A stretch of 64,000 nucleotides of DNA from Pandoraea oxalativorans (GTDB taxonomy: Bacteria; Pseudomonadota; Gammaproteobacteria; Burkholderiales; Burkholderiaceae), in NCBI RefSeq assembly GCF_000972785.3, contig NZ_CP011518.2, positions 434,001 to 498,000 on the forward strand, written 5' to 3'. This document shows, one piece after another, positions 1 to 9,261 of this stretch. Position 1 is the stretch's first letter; each line of letters opens with the position of its first letter. Under the pieces are notes generated by a model. The model did no database searches and was not told where the DNA came from. It was given only the letters and a program-made list of their open reading frames with translations. The position numbers and the translations under genes were made by a program.

Positions 1-2
1 AG

Positions 3-1214
3 TCAACCGACGCTTGCGCGGACGACGACAGCGACGACGACCACGACGTCGCACGACCTGAGGACGATGTGACACGGACGGAGCCGGGCGAAACCCCCGG
101 GCATGAGCGCGATAAAAACAACGGCGCGCGGCCGACCTGCCGTGCGAGTCCGCCTACGCGCAACGATCTCAGCCTCGCCGCCCCCCCTGCGACAAACGTC
201 GCCGGCGTTCGCGCCGGTGCCGCGAGAAGGGAGACCGACTACCGGATTTTCAGCACGCAGTACGACACCGTCCTGCGCGCCGAGGATTTTTGTGCCCCCG
301 ACGAACTCGAGCGGCTGCGTGCCGTTCTCGACAAGCGCCTGGGCGCGACACAGCGCGTCGCGGGCCGGCTCGCGCATCGCTTGCAGCGCCAGCTGATGGC
401 CTTACAAAATAATGGTTGGGACGTTGCGCAGGATGAGGGCGTGCTCGATACCGCCCGCCTTTCCGAGCTCATCGTCAATCCCCTGCGGTCACCGCCCTTT
501 AAGCAAGCGCGCATCAGCCGCTTTCGCGATACGGTCGTGACGCTGCTCATCGATAATTCGGGCTCCATGCATGGCAGGCCCATCGCCATTGCCGCCATCT
601 GCGCCGATGTCCTGTCACGCACACTTGAGCGATGTGGCGTGCGCGTCGAGATCCTTGGCTTTACCTCGCGCGATTGGGGCGGCGGGCAAGCGCGTCAAGC
701 ATGGTTAAAGGCCGGCAGTCCCGCGCAGCCGGGCCGACTGAACGACGTGTGCCACATCATTTACAAGTCCGCCGAGCAGCCGTGGCGCAAAGCCAGACGC
801 AATCTCGGCGTCATGATGTCCGAGACGTTACTGAAGGAAAACATCGATGGCGAAGCGCTCTTATGGGCGCACCAACGCCTGATGCTCAGGCCCGAACAGC
901 GCAAGATTCTCATGATGGTGTCCGATGGTGCGCCCGCCGATGATTCCACACAAAGCGTAAATTCCGACGGCTATCTGGAACGCCATTTGCAAGACGTCAT
1001 TGGCGCTATCCAGGCGCACTCGCCGGTTGAACTGCTGGCCATCGGTATCGGCCACGACGTGACACGTCACTACCGTCGCGCGGTCTGCCTCTCGGACGCC
1101 GACGATTTGGCGCACGCCATGACGGATCAACTGGCCAAGCTGTTTAGCGCGGACGAGCGCACCCGACGGCCCGCCTCTGCGCTCATGTGTGGGCCCGCGA
1201 AGGCTAACCCCTGA
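3..1214 (+). CDS. cobT: Cobaltochelatase subunit CobT, 3' part (5' end outside window)
   Basis: CobT is the VWA-domain subunit that works with the AAA+ subunit CobS and the large subunit CobN to insert cobalt into hydrogenobyrinic diamide in aerobic cobalamin synthesis. The reading frame is open from base 3, so the gene starts before the window. The first codons encode an Asp-rich stretch, the acidic linker typical of CobT between its N-terminal region and the VWA domain. The C-terminal half is a VWA domain with the metal-binding MIDAS motif DNSGSM near base 552 and a downstream SDGAP segment, and it ends in the usual CobT C-terminal region. No cobS or cobN is visible here. Confident on family; the only abnormality is the window edge. 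Confidence 0.9.
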   Translation, partial: STDACADDDSDDDHDVARPEDDVTRTEPGETPGHERDKNNGARPTCRASPPTRNDLSLAAPPATNVAGVRAGAARRETDYRIFSTQYDTVLRAEDFCAPDELERLRAVLDKRLGATQRVAGRLAHRLQRQLMALQNNGWDVAQDEGVLDTARLSELIVNPLRSPPFKQARISRFRDTVVTLLIDNSGSMHGRPIAIAAICADVLSRTLERCGVRVEILGFTSRDWGGGQARQAWLKAGSPAQPGRLNDVCHIIYKSAEQPWRKARRNLGVMMSETLLKENIDGEALLWAHQRLMLRPEQRKILMMVSDGAPADDSTQSVNSDGYLERHLQDVIGAIQAHSPVELLAIGIGHDVTRHYRRAVCLSDADDLAHAMTDQLAKLFSADERTRRPASALMCGPAKANP

Positions 1215-1229
1215 ACAGGTTTTCAGTGC

Positions 1230-1580
1230 GTGCGTCCAGAGGCGGCTGCGTTGGCCGTCCTTCGGGAGAACTATTCGGACTTTGGGCCGACGCCGGCGTG
1301 TGAGAAGCGGCGCGAGATGCACGCTCTGCCGCTCACCCAAGGGACGGTCCGTCAGTTGATGATCGCCGGTGGACTCCGGCCGCCACGAGCGCAGCGCCCG
1401 CCGAAGTTTTATCAACCCCGCAAGCGCCGCGCGGGCGTGGGCGAGCCCGTCCGGATCGATGGCCGTGACCCTCGGCGGTGTGAGGATCGAGCGCCGGCGG
1501 GTGCGGCATGGGTCGGCGTCGACCACGCGACCCGTCGGAACATGGCGCCGCGCCCGGGGCCGTCCGAATCGACCACTCGT
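1230..1580 (+). pseudogene. ISNCY (IS1202-type) transposase fragment
   Basis: The translation keeps the family pattern ALAVLRENYSDFGPT, then CEK-RE-H, then TVRQLMIAGGL, then the IDGRD-R-CEDRAPA segment preceding the catalytic core. The N-terminal HTH and the rest of the DDE core are missing, so this is a dead fragment directly after cobT. A matching N-terminal piece of the same type of transposase lies near 22302. Confidence 0.7.
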
Positions 1581-1691
1581 TCCTTGAGTCGCACGCGCAG
1601 GATGTGCGCAGCATCGTTATTTCGTTCTCGGACACCTCGCCTGGCCGCGGGGGCGTGACAATGGCGACCGTCGGCGCGATGGCATACCGCG

Positions 1692-3578
1692 TCACACCGG
1701 CGACGGGTCAAGCGGTGGCGTTACCGGAACGTTAAGCTCGAAGGTTGCGTAGTACCAGGCATTGACCAAGGTGGGCTCCTCGTTATCCTCCACGCGCCAA
1801 AACGAAACGGAGGCCATCTTCGCTTCATGAAACCGGTCCTTTGCTAAGGTGCTGCGGCCGAATCGAATTTCGCCGCGCTCACCGAGCGTATTGACCGACG
1901 AGCAAAACTTGATAAAAGCTTGACCTGCAACATTCGGCCGTGCGGGGTTTCTGATGAAGATGGAGATTTGGCGCGTCTCATCGTGTCCGTTCAAAAACTG
2001 AGGACCGCCGTCGCCCTGAATGACGACGTGCTGCGATGCTTTCTCTGCGTAGGCGAGCGTTGTGAGCACTTGAAAGGCCCCCCCCGGATCATCCCGAAAC
2101 GCCTCCTCAATCCGCTTGATGACCGCCTTGACCAAGCGTTTTTTCACCTGCATTATCTGCTCGGGCTCACTCAGCCCCGATAGGTCGTGCGCACGCGCCA
2201 ACGCGTCAACGCGCCGCCTTAGTTCCGGCAGCTCGGCCGCCGGCGCCAATCCCTCGGCCGTTTGCGCCCGCTCCAGGCGGCATAACAACTGGGCATACTC
2301 GAGCAACGCCGCGTCATGTCGCGCCAGGATGTTCTCGGCGCCCAGCGTGATGAAATCATGGTTCGTCATGCTGTACCGAAACAGATCGCCCCCGAGCGCG
2401 TCCTCGAGGTCTTTTAACAGCGTCGCCTGCGCTTCGGCAGCGAGAGCCGCCCGCGTGAGGTACTCGCCGGCATAGCGATTGGTATGCGACGCAAGCGCAA
2501 AGCGACCCCCGCCACGAAGATCATCCCCCACGGTCAGTTTTTTCGCCGCTAGCAAAAGGCTCGCATGCCGATCGGCTTTCGCGTTCCCGTTCGCTATATA
2601 GGCTTTAAATTGTAACTCGTCATCGAGGAGATAATCGCCGCGCATGACCTGATCGTCAACGCTTCGATATTCCGCCACGCCGTTGTTCCACCAGCCGTAG
2701 TCTTGCGCTGCGCACACGAGTAAGGCCGATCGATCGAAATCCTCATCCAAGTACGTCAGTTCGAGCTGCCCCGGGCGCGTCACGGCTTTCACATCGGCGA
2801 GATTTTCCGCATTGCCCACGACCACCTCAATGCCCCGCTTGCCAAGCAGGCCGGCGAGCCGCGAAAATACCTGTGTCAGACATCCCCAGAAACCATTCGG
2901 CGCCCTCGGCACCTTGAAATGCCGAGCCGCGGAGGTGACCCTCTCGTCGGAGCCGAGCAGAACGTCGCGCTCAAGTGCGCCGCTCAGACGCACCGCCGCA
3001 TTGGTCACCTGGGCGTGGAGCCGCCACGTATCGCCATAACCCAGGTAACTGCGCTCGGTCCATATCTTCGTCCCCAGGTCCACGACCTGCGTCAGGGTCT
3101 CACCGCCCTTGGCCTTGTAGGTCGTGGTCTTGTGAAAGCAAACCTCGGTGCCCCGGACGCTGACGTCAAGCACTTGCTGATACACAATTTGCTCGACATT
3201 GGGGACGCTCAATAGGCGGTCCACATTCAAGAACTCCTCGCATGCCAACTGGCTCGCGATCACAAAAGCCTGTACGTGGGCGATGTTTCCCGGCACGCCC
3301 GCGTCCACGAAGGCCGCGCTGATGGTCGCGGTGACCTGCTCAAGAAGTTCGCTGCCGGTGCGAGGCGGCGTGTTAAGCGCGCCGGCGCCGTGCGCCGCGT
3401 CCGTCCACACCTCATTCACGCGCAGCCGGATCGGGGCGGCCGTAGCGCCGAGCGAGGAAAAAAAATGGCGGTCTATTCCCTCACAAACGCCGGCGTGGCT
3501 TAATTCGTTAAATGAGACTTGATGATTTAGTGCCCGGTCCAAAGCTCCCGTGGGCAGCCAAGGGCGGCTCACTCTCAT
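1692..3578 (-). CDS. Effector-like protein, N-domain plus one C-module (628 aa)
   Basis: Function unknown. Residues about 40-175 match the N-terminal domain of the 1800- and 1837-aa proteins (14664 and 21656) and the 545-aa protein (45504). All share a predicted beta segment of the type APIRLRVN, a helical segment ending in IASQLACEEFL-like sequence, and a closing beta strand (EVCFHKTT here, RVVFEMKT in the giants). The last 170 residues match one C-module of the giants: a KRLVKAVIKRIEEAF-like helix, then the VVIQGDGGPQF turn, then a beta-rich stretch. No signal peptide or membrane segment is visible. The ATG at 3578 has only a weak ribosome binding site. No TCAGG palindrome was found upstream. 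Likely a secreted effector by association; this is inference. Confidence 0.7.
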   Translation of the reverse strand: MRVSRPWLPTGALDRALNHQVSFNELSHAGVCEGIDRHFFSSLGATAAPIRLRVNEVWTDAAHGAGALNTPPRTGSELLEQVTATISAAFVDAGVPGNIAHVQAFVIASQLACEEFLNVDRLLSVPNVEQIVYQQVLDVSVRGTEVCFHKTTTYKAKGGETLTQVVDLGTKIWTERSYLGYGDTWRLHAQVTNAAVRLSGALERDVLLGSDERVTSAARHFKVPRAPNGFWGCLTQVFSRLAGLLGKRGIEVVVGNAENLADVKAVTRPGQLELTYLDEDFDRSALLVCAAQDYGWWNNGVAEYRSVDDQVMRGDYLLDDELQFKAYIANGNAKADRHASLLLAAKKLTVGDDLRGGGRFALASHTNRYAGEYLTRAALAAEAQATLLKDLEDALGGDLFRYSMTNHDFITLGAENILARHDAALLEYAQLLCRLERAQTAEGLAPAAELPELRRRVDALARAHDLSGLSEPEQIMQVKKRLVKAVIKRIEEAFRDDPGGAFQVLTTLAYAEKASQHVVIQGDGGPQFLNGHDETRQISIFIRNPARPNVAGQAFIKFCSSVNTLGERGEIRFGRSTLAKDRFHEAKMASVSFWRVEDNEEPTLVNAWYYATFELNVPVTPPLDPSPV

Positions 3579-4738
3579 GATCGATTGCGGCGTGTGACTG
3601 CGTCTCTCGGAGCGGCGTGAGGGAGCCGCGGATGATTGGCATCATGCGTCCTCTCATCATGCCGCCGAAATGCGCTTTTTAAAGGGCCTCAAGAATGCGG
3701 TTTTTGGACAGATTTTGCAACCCTGATTTCGCCGATGTCGCTGATTACGTCGTTCGGCGAACGTGAGCACAATCCGCCGGACTCCGAACATGCACGCCCT
3801 CCGTTGGCGCAGCGCTCAATTCACGAGGGCGCGAACGTCATGATTGCCCCGATTCGCGAGCTTGCGCGCACGCTGGCCTGCCGGTCACGCGTCGGGCCAA
3901 GCCGACAGCACTTCGCACGCCAACGCCAACGCCATGCGCGGCGCGCAGGCGCTTATCGTCGGCCGCTCGCGGTGCGCTTTGCTGCATGGCGTGCATGCGC
4001 CAACGTGACGCCAATGCCCTCTCCGGCTTTTCGCGCTCCGACGAACGCATGCAGGGGCGTCGCCGCATCGCGGCAAGTTGCCCCCTCAGCCGACGATCGT
4101 TGGCCCAGTCCCCCCATTCCAAGGTTGCCCGTTCGACCGGCCCGCCGATGACGCCCCGGGCCAATGGGACGGATCCCTTCCGCCGTGGACACGCCGTGGT
4201 TCGTTTCAGCCACGGCGTCATCGCAGGCGTGGCCGCGGCTGCTCAGTGACGGCTGCCCACTGACGGCTGTCTACTGACGGCTGTCCACTGACGGCGCCCC
4301 ACCCGCCTGGTCCCGCCAAGCCGTTGAACGGCCGGGGTCGACGCATGCACAGGCACCGAATCGGGGACGGCCTCGGACGCTACCCCACAGCGCGTCCCCG
4401 CTCAGACGGCCGTGCTCCCCGCCCCGTGGCGACAGACAGACCATCGCGCGTCAGCGACGCCCGGGCGGCGATTGCGCCAGGCGTTTGCGATGCGTTCCCG
4501 ATCGAGGGGGCGCCACACCACGCGCGCCGCCTTCGCCCGATGGAGACCACGGGCCCGCTCGCGCGACTGTGCGCGACTGTGCGCGATGATCTGCGCCCGG
4601 TGGGGTTTCGCCGTTCGCGCCCACGCGTGTTCCTTGCCGCGCCGCGCGCGTGTGCCATTGCCCCGCGCGTCGCGGGGACGCACGCCGTGCGGTTCGGGCG
4701 GGGACACCCGCGGCACGCGCCGTGTCGGACACCGAGAT
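3579..4738. other. Long non-coding or decayed stretch
   Basis: More than 1.1 kb without a gene I can support. Open frames here are GC-driven, Arg/Ala/Pro-rich and overlap on several frames. The only clear structure is a 14-bp tandem repeat at 4244-4299. Confidence 0.5.
4244..4299. repeat. 14-bp tandem repeat, four copies
   Basis: Four head-to-tail copies of CACTGACGGCTGTC with one or two changes per copy. Non-coding context. Confidence 0.8.
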
Positions 4739-4754
4739 TCAGGTGTTTACCGGA
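4739..4754 (+). promoter_or_regulatory. Palindromic operator-like motif, site 1
   Basis: TCAGGTGTTTACCGGA, one mismatch from a perfect inverted repeat of TCAGGT. It lies 267 bp upstream of the start at 5021 in the same orientation. It belongs to a set of eight in this window. Confidence 0.6.
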
Positions 4755-5020
4755 CGTCGGCCCGGGCGAGAACCGCCACAATGAACGCAAGACCTTGAGC
4801 GCAAGCGATTCGGCGCGGCCTCGCCGTGCACAGTGAAGCCGCTTTTTTTCAGGCGGAGCGCGCGTGAACGCGCCGCCCGAGGGCGGCCCCGGTATGCGCC
4901 GCACAAAGCGCGCCGCGCTTGCGCGACGCAAACGGCGCCATGTCGTCATCGGGCGAGATGCGCGGTGATTGCGCGCGGTGTCACCCGTCACCTTTGTTTG
5001 GATAACCAGGAGTCCCCGCC

Positions 5021-5950
5021 ATGGCCGATGGACCGCACTTCGCCACCCTACGTAGCAACCGCCCGTTACTTCCCTTCGAGCGCCACATCACGGCGAAGGA
5101 TTACGCTGCGATCCGAAACAACGACGCAAAAACGATCGCGTCCCTCACGAGCACGCTGTCGATCATCGGCGACTGGGTCTGCGGCACCGACAAGGTGAAG
5201 GCCGTGCGACTCGCGGTCATGATCGCGAATGAGGAGAACGATCCCCTCGTCAGGCTGGAGAGCGCGGCGGCACTCGAGCGCTTGGCGACCCCTGCCTACA
5301 AGCAGAATTTCGCATTCGAGAGGCGCCCGGACGGGCAAGTGGCCGTCCGTATCACCGGCCCGGACAAGAAGGTGTGGGCATTTGAAGCACCGGTCCCAAG
5401 CCGCCTCGACACGCTGACGACGACCATCTTCGGCACGGAGCCCACGCAGCCCGTGCGGCCCGACGCATGGCGGGCGCGCGCGAAAGACGATCCGGCTCTG
5501 ACGGAAGCGCTGGCTCATGAAGGGCTGCCGGAAGCGCTCAAGCTCCGGTCGCAGCCGTTCCTACCGCCCACGATTGAATTCGAGCTTCTCGGGGGCCAGC
5601 CCCCTCATATGAAGACTTGCTACGCCGAGATGCTGCACACGTTGGGCCGGTACGAGACGTTCTGCGCCCTCCGAGAACCCCTCGACGAGCAGCGTCGACA
5701 GCAGGTGGAGGACGGCGTGCAGCACTTGAGCGAGACCGGTTTGTTGCCCTTCGAGGGCGGCACCGGCTCGCCCCCGCCGACTATCGACGACCGCATCTTT
5801 GCGCCCTACCTGTCGGTGCGGGAGATGGGTCCCAACGCTTGGCTGGTCGACCTTAAGTTCGAGGCGACGAACCACAACTCACCCTATAGCCGCTACGAGG
5901 CAACGGTGCTCCTCTCCGGCGACAAGATGGCCTTTCTTTTCACGGGTTGA
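5021..5950 (+). CDS. Effector-like protein with WEK(I/M)xxFF-like N-terminal domain (309 aa)
   Basis: Function unknown. Residues about 45-145 match the N-terminal regions of the proteins at 38617 and 55646: a helix with DWVCGTDKVKA at 51-61, an amphipathic helix, then beta strands (VAVRITG, VWAFEAPV). That order resembles the N-terminal domain of Salmonella SPI-2 effectors (SifA, SspH, SlrP, SseI), where an FF-CST/FSTG-type helix is followed by the same helix-strand pattern; this comparison is from memory and is the weakest step. The C-terminal half has an AEMLHTLGRYETFC helix with a counterpart in the product at 39040. The ATG is preceded by AGGAG at good spacing, and the palindrome sits 267 bp upstream. 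Probable secreted effector. Confidence 0.7.
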   Translation: MADGPHFATLRSNRPLLPFERHITAKDYAAIRNNDAKTIASLTSTLSIIGDWVCGTDKVKAVRLAVMIANEENDPLVRLESAAALERLATPAYKQNFAFERRPDGQVAVRITGPDKKVWAFEAPVPSRLDTLTTTIFGTEPTQPVRPDAWRARAKDDPALTEALAHEGLPEALKLRSQPFLPPTIEFELLGGQPPHMKTCYAEMLHTLGRYETFCALREPLDEQRRQQVEDGVQHLSETGLLPFEGGTGSPPPTIDDRIFAPYLSVREMGPNAWLVDLKFEATNHNSPYSRYEATVLLSGDKMAFLFTG

Positions 5951-6114
5951 GGCGCGTCGTGCGGGCCGTGTGTTCGAGGTTCTTTCGAGGCTCTTTCGAG
6001 TTTCTTTCGCGGTCCATGCCGCGCGTGCCCGAGCGCGGCTCAGCCTCCCCGTTACCCGGTTCGGTGGCGATAACGACGTGGCGCCCAAGCGAGGCCCGGG
6101 GCCCGTCGGTTATG

Positions 6115-6560
6115 ACGCGACCTGTCCCCGACATGGCTTGGCCGGGCACGCCGGGCGGCCCTTGGGAGCCAGCCGTTGGCGCGCGCGAATCATGGGGTTG
6201 GGCTCGAGGCCGCGCACGACGAGGCGGGCACAACGGCAACGCTGCACCCTGCGTCCTCTGTCATCGGCCCGGGTCACCGGCGACAGATCGTCGCGTGGCC
6301 CGCCACCACGCGTCGCTCGGCCATCGGCGTCTTCCGATCTCGCAAGCTCCGCGAATGGGCGACGTACCCGAGCACGCACTGCCACCTAAGCCCCAACGGG
6401 CAGTGCAACCGCTTCAGGACCTTGGCGCTGCCGACCGAGAAGGGCTTGCTCGGCGGCGTGGCCACGCGCTTCACCGACGGGGTTCCCGGTGCCCGGGACC
6501 GTGGCGTCGACCTGCCTGCCCCTATGGCGACGGCTCGCTTAAACGCACCGGCGTCCACGA
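6115..6560 (-). pseudogene. IS6-family transposase remnant
   Basis: On the minus strand the pieces AKVLKRLHCPL, then ERRVVAGHATICRR, then CARLVVRGLE-MIRAR-RLAPKGR match the N- and C-terminal ends of the longer IS6-type copy at 59660-60410. The catalytic middle is deleted. Confidence 0.65.
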
Positions 6561-6615
6561 TTGCCGGGGCGGTGCAGTGCGTGTGCACTGGGGGAAAACG
6601 AACAACGTGGTTGGG

Positions 6616-6677
6616 TCATCAGACACGTCTTCTTGGCGAGTATTCTCGCCTAAATGGGGGGCCGGGGAGATGAGACC
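6616..6677 (-). mobile_element. Terminal fragment of an IS3-family element
   Basis: About 60 bp match, in reverse complement, the left end of the IS3-family element at 52709, including GGCGAGTATTCTCGCC and the GGACACC-type terminal sequence. It sits 40 bp upstream of the gene at 6717 and may have removed that gene's original promoter. Confidence 0.7.
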
Positions 6678-6716
6678 AGGACGGCGTCCCCCAATGCCGG
6701 CTTAAGGAGCTATCTC

Positions 6717-8657
6717 ATGGTTGACAGTCCCGCTCGCTTATTTCGCCGCTACGCCCAATGGCTCCCCTGCGTGTCTGAGCCACGTCGCCGGTACACCGAA
6801 GGGGCGCTAAACGCCGTTGACTTCAGTCGTCCGGCATCGATTCAGGCTGCCCTTCGCGATATCACCCAAATGGGACGGGTGGATCGCTTCTTCGACCGTG
6901 CGCTTCATGGCAAAAGTAAAGCCGCGAGTTTGCTCGCCTTCGGCATCTTGGCGCTTTACAAGCATGCCGACGCACAGGGCGAAGACGCGGTGAAGCATCT
7001 GACGGACTTTATTCATGAGAATTTTAAGCTACGCCCGCAGCACGGTAGTCCGATAAGCCGTGAAGACACTCAGATAAGCCGCGAAAGGGTCGTGATGATG
7101 CTGAGGGAATGTCTCACGGAGACGGCGAAAGCCGACCTGCTACAAACCACGGAATACGGCACCGGCCTTAACGAGTTTTCAATCTTCCTTGCCGCTCAAG
7201 ACCGGTGTTCCATGGCCGCGCAGGTGGCCTTCGCACAAGGGGAGGTGTACCACTATCGCGGTGAGGCCCAGCGCGCCATCACCGCCTACCGGCAGGCCGC
7301 ACAAGCCTTCGACGCGGCCGCCAAAGCCTATGAGGACGCCGGTGTTGATCAGAGCGAACTGGCCGCACAAGCTTACAAGCAGGCCGGGGACGCCTATCTG
7401 AAGGTCGCGCAAGCCTACACGCAAGAGGGGCGGCACGACCTGGCGGCACAAATCCTCATGAGTGCCGCGCAAGCTTACGTGACGGGTGGCCACGCCCTTA
7501 AAGCGGAACAAGCCTACAAGCAGGCCGGGGACGCCTACTTGAAGGTCGCGCAAAGCCACACCCAAGAGGGGCGGCACGATCTGGCGGCACACGCCTGTCG
7601 TGATGCCGCGACCGCCTATGTGAAGGGGCATCGGCGCGATCTCGCCAAACACGCTTACGGGCAGGCCGGGGTGGCCTACGCGAAGGTCGCGGCAGCCGCC
7701 CAGGCCGACGCGAAAGCTTACCAGGACGTTCGCCGGCGCGCGCAGGCCAAAATCGCCTGCGAGACGGCGGCAAAAGCCTTCTGGGAGGCCGCACTCGCCT
7801 TCAGCGAGGACGGACAGTATGATCTGGCGATCGTCAACTTCAGCCAGGCGGCAGAACTTTATACGACGCTCGATCAGCAGACGCCGGCCGCAGACGCTTA
7901 TGCGATGCTCGCGGACGCCCTCACGCTCACGGCTGAACGGCAACCTCGCAAGGCGGCCGCGGAATTCCACAAGCAGGCCGTAAAAGCCCTCGAACAGGCC
8001 GTGAAAGCCTATACGGCGGCTACGTTGCATAAGCTGGCCGGAGACGCTTATGGGCGGATCGCCAACGCCCTCAGACACACGAGTGATCCGCCGCCATACG
8101 CGCAGATCGCAGAAGCTTACAAGCAGGCCGCGAAAGCCTATACGGCGGCTCAGCGGTACGATCTGGCTGCCGAAGCCTATGAGGAGGCCGCGGAAGCCTT
8201 TGCGCAGATTGCACAGCGCGAACTTGCCGCAAAAGCCTACTGGAAGGCCGCACGCGCCTACCTGGAGGCCGCAAAAACCGACGCGCCGGCGCGCTATAAA
8301 GAGATGGCCGCTTTCGCCTATCGGTTGGCCGCAAAATACTACACGCCAGCAAGGCTTGATCTGGCTGCACGCGCCTATTGGGAGGCCGCGGAAATTTTCA
8401 CGGAGCTGCGGATGTGGCTCCGTGCAGCACAAGCCTACGCGCAGGTCGGTGAGCATGACAAGGCCGCTCACGCCTACCTGCGGGCGGGCCTACCCCAGGA
8501 GGCCGAAGGCGCCTACGCGATGCTCGCACACGCCCTCATGAATGCGGGTCGGTACACGGAAGCCGTCGGCGCCTTTATGAAGGCCGGGCTGAATGAGCAC
8601 GCCGAAGAAGCCCAGACGCTGGCAGAGCGTGAGCGCGGATTTGTCAGCAGGGGCTGA
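6717..8657 (+). CDS. SNAP-like helical-repeat (TPR) protein (646 aa)
   Basis: Residues about 150-640 are a long run of TPR-type helical hairpins of the alpha/gamma-SNAP style, in which AAxAY, AYxxAGDAY and GRYDLAA-type units recur every 35-45 residues. The first 150 residues form a separate domain shared with the products at 28707, 30262 and 44107; its hallmark is a segment with F(S/T)-F-DR-AA spacing (NEFSIFLAAQDRCSMAAQ here). Eukaryotic SNAPs bind SNARE complexes and NSF, so a host-trafficking role is possible but is pure inference. The ATG at 6717 has AAGGAG nine bases upstream. Upstream lie IS6 and IS3 remnants rather than the palindrome. No signal peptide or membrane helix. Codons 219-245 and 266-292 are nearly identical at DNA level. 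Confidence 0.8.
   Translation: MVDSPARLFRRYAQWLPCVSEPRRRYTEGALNAVDFSRPASIQAALRDITQMGRVDRFFDRALHGKSKAASLLAFGILALYKHADAQGEDAVKHLTDFIHENFKLRPQHGSPISREDTQISRERVVMMLRECLTETAKADLLQTTEYGTGLNEFSIFLAAQDRCSMAAQVAFAQGEVYHYRGEAQRAITAYRQAAQAFDAAAKAYEDAGVDQSELAAQAYKQAGDAYLKVAQAYTQEGRHDLAAQILMSAAQAYVTGGHALKAEQAYKQAGDAYLKVAQSHTQEGRHDLAAHACRDAATAYVKGHRRDLAKHAYGQAGVAYAKVAAAAQADAKAYQDVRRRAQAKIACETAAKAFWEAALAFSEDGQYDLAIVNFSQAAELYTTLDQQTPAADAYAMLADALTLTAERQPRKAAAEFHKQAVKALEQAVKAYTAATLHKLAGDAYGRIANALRHTSDPPPYAQIAEAYKQAAKAYTAAQRYDLAAEAYEEAAEAFAQIAQRELAAKAYWKAARAYLEAAKTDAPARYKEMAAFAYRLAAKYYTPARLDLAARAYWEAAEIFTELRMWLRAAQAYAQVGEHDKAAHAYLRAGLPQEAEGAYAMLAHALMNAGRYTEAVGAFMKAGLNEHAEEAQTLAERERGFVSRG
7371..7595. repeat. Near-identical direct repeat inside SNAP-like gene
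   Basis: About 83 bp starting at 7371 recur from 7512, an offset of 141 bp (47 codons). They differ at few positions, far less than other repeat units of the protein, so this is a recent internal duplication. Confidence 0.8.
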
Positions 8658-8999
8658 TTATCGAGACTCCACCCGTCTATTCCGTGGGCGGGTACGTCGG
8701 ACACGGCTGCGGCGCGGGCCGAACCGCTCGCGTCGGCCGGCGTGTGCGGCCAGGCCGCGTCGCTCTTGTCGAAAGGGCTCGGACGGGGGCAGACCTTGGT
8801 TGCGCGCCGCCCGGACATGAGGCCGATCGCGACCCGACGCGGGAGAAACCGACGACCGTCGGATTTAGGTCAGATTTAGTCCGAGCGATCACCGTTGATG
8901 TTCTGCGATGCGCGCGACGCGATACCGCTGCCGCGCGCCGGGGCGAACCGCGCCGCGCGGCAAGCGCGACGATAGCGCAACGCCCGGCCCGAAACACCC
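8658..8999. other. Decayed intergenic stretch
   Basis: No supportable gene. A piece near 8840-8875 (GGGAGAAACCGACGACCGTC) recurs in reverse complement near 41200, so at least part is old IS debris of unknown family. Confidence 0.4.
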
Positions 9000-9258
9000 A
9001 CCGACCTCCTCCCGCCCCCCTCCCTGACGCGCCTCGGCGCGCCGCACCGCCGCGCGATCCATTGGCGCGTCAGACCGATGTTGGATTGCCGGCTTTAGCG
9101 TTGTGCCCGCATCGTCCCGGGCGGCATGAAGACCCGGCCCCGGCGTTGCAAAGGGCATGGGCTCGCCCCCAAGGGACGCCCGGCGTCCCCGGCTAAGCCA
9201 TGCTGCGCACGGGCCGCGTATCCACCCGCGTGCCCCCGGGCTTCGCTTCGGCGTCACT
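9000..9258 (+). pseudogene. IS6-family transposase C-terminal remnant
   Basis: Plus-strand fragments RAIHWRVRPML, RCARIVPGGM and LAPKGRPASPAKP correspond to the C-terminal RAIQRRVGPMLGLRNF, RCARVVLGGIE and LAPKGPHGSPAE of the IS6 copy at 59660. The remnant runs up to the stop codon of the giant gene on the other strand, the same arrangement as at 15885-16142. Confidence 0.65.
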
Positions 9259-9261
9259 TCG

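Noticed and set aside
3838..4990. Several 100-200 codon frames between 3.8 and 5 kb
   Set aside because: They overlap on both strands, are Arg/Pro/Ala-rich, lack ribosome binding sites and match nothing I know.
7179..8471. Minus-strand 430-codon frame opposite the SNAP-like gene
   Set aside because: It repeats a CGLPVGFCG-like pattern only because it is the antisense of helical repeats.
6717..8657. TAL/BAT-effector repeats in the helical-repeat gene
   Set aside because: Repeat length and sequence (35-47 aa, AY and AA rich) do not fit the 33-34 aa DNA-binding repeats.
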